This document shows positions 63,936 through 64,000 of a DNA stretch of 64,000 bases, in pieces. The stretch spans positions 451,298,287 to 451,362,286 of the forward strand of contig CM062296.1 of assembly GCA_031216915.1 (NCBI GenBank), written 5' to 3'. Made by a program: the position numbers and the translations under genes. The first letter of the stretch is position 1. Every line of letters starts with the position of its first letter. Below the pieces are notes generated by a model. It had not been told where the DNA came from. It was given only the letters and a program-made list of their open reading frames with translations, and did no database searches. The DNA comes from Pictodentalium vernedei (taxonomy: Eukaryota > Mollusca > Scaphopoda > Dentaliida > Dentaliidae).

Positions 63936-64000
63936 ATATGCCAGTTGACACTGATCAAATTAAGGAGATAAATAAAAAGACAGACCGCATGTGTATGAAC

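Overview
The window is animal DNA, very probably from a mollusc or another lophotrochozoan. It holds one spliced host gene, a phytochelatin synthase, in a sea of transposable elements. The mollusc reading is inference. It rests on an animal-type phytochelatin synthase, SINEs with 5S-rRNA and tRNA heads, a 165-bp tandem array like bivalve pearl/HINE elements, Penelope-like, Tx1/L1-like and other LINE debris, and very many hairpin MITEs.

Host gene. A catalytic exon of phytochelatin synthase (13095-13731) ends in a phase-1 GT donor. The matching phase-1 AG acceptor and the C-terminal exon lie 26,650 bp away (40382-41013), with a poly(A) signal at 41156. The joined reading is 422 codons. The Cys-His-Asp catalytic triad is intact.

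Region 1 (1-13 kb). A housekeeping-type promoter motif cluster lies at 225-431. It is followed by a 4.9-kb element (612-5548) with about 1-kb terminal inverted repeats (TIRs). Four small genes sit head to tail between the TIRs, and three of them have a TATAAAAGG box 58-66 bp before the ATG. Two of those boxes overlap the stop codon of the gene before. Genes 1 and 2 are paralogues (zinc finger plus a basic C-terminal domain). This is the most interesting object in the window. Then come a 165-bp tandem array (5740-7231), a 5S-derived SINE, a LINE fragment and a broken Tc1 transposase.

Region 2 (the large intron, 13.7-40.4 kb). It contains TTAA-flanked MITEs, Penelope-like fragments beside an SGNH-hydrolase ORF, and a complete antisense Ty3/Gypsy retrotransposon (21635-33057). 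The Gypsy element has 2.4-kb LTRs, a UUUAAAC gag-pro slippery site and an odd 33-bp flanking duplication. Tandem palindromes, LINE pieces and further hairpins follow.

Region 3 (41-64 kb). No host gene was recognised. This is a dense set of nested inverted repeats: a 2.5-kb structure at 41.3-43.7 kb, a near-perfect 209-bp palindrome at 52.5 kb, an A-B-B'-A' structure at 51.2-55.1 kb holding a hAT-type element, and arrays of the word AAGTCGTTATAACGACTTA at 56.7-59.5 kb. SINEs with exchanged Pol III heads and two more copies of one LINE are also present. The last of these LINEs sits just downstream of a coiled-coil ORF1-like gene at 62079-62651.

All family assignments come from reading motifs. 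No database was searched, and repeat identities were judged by eye.
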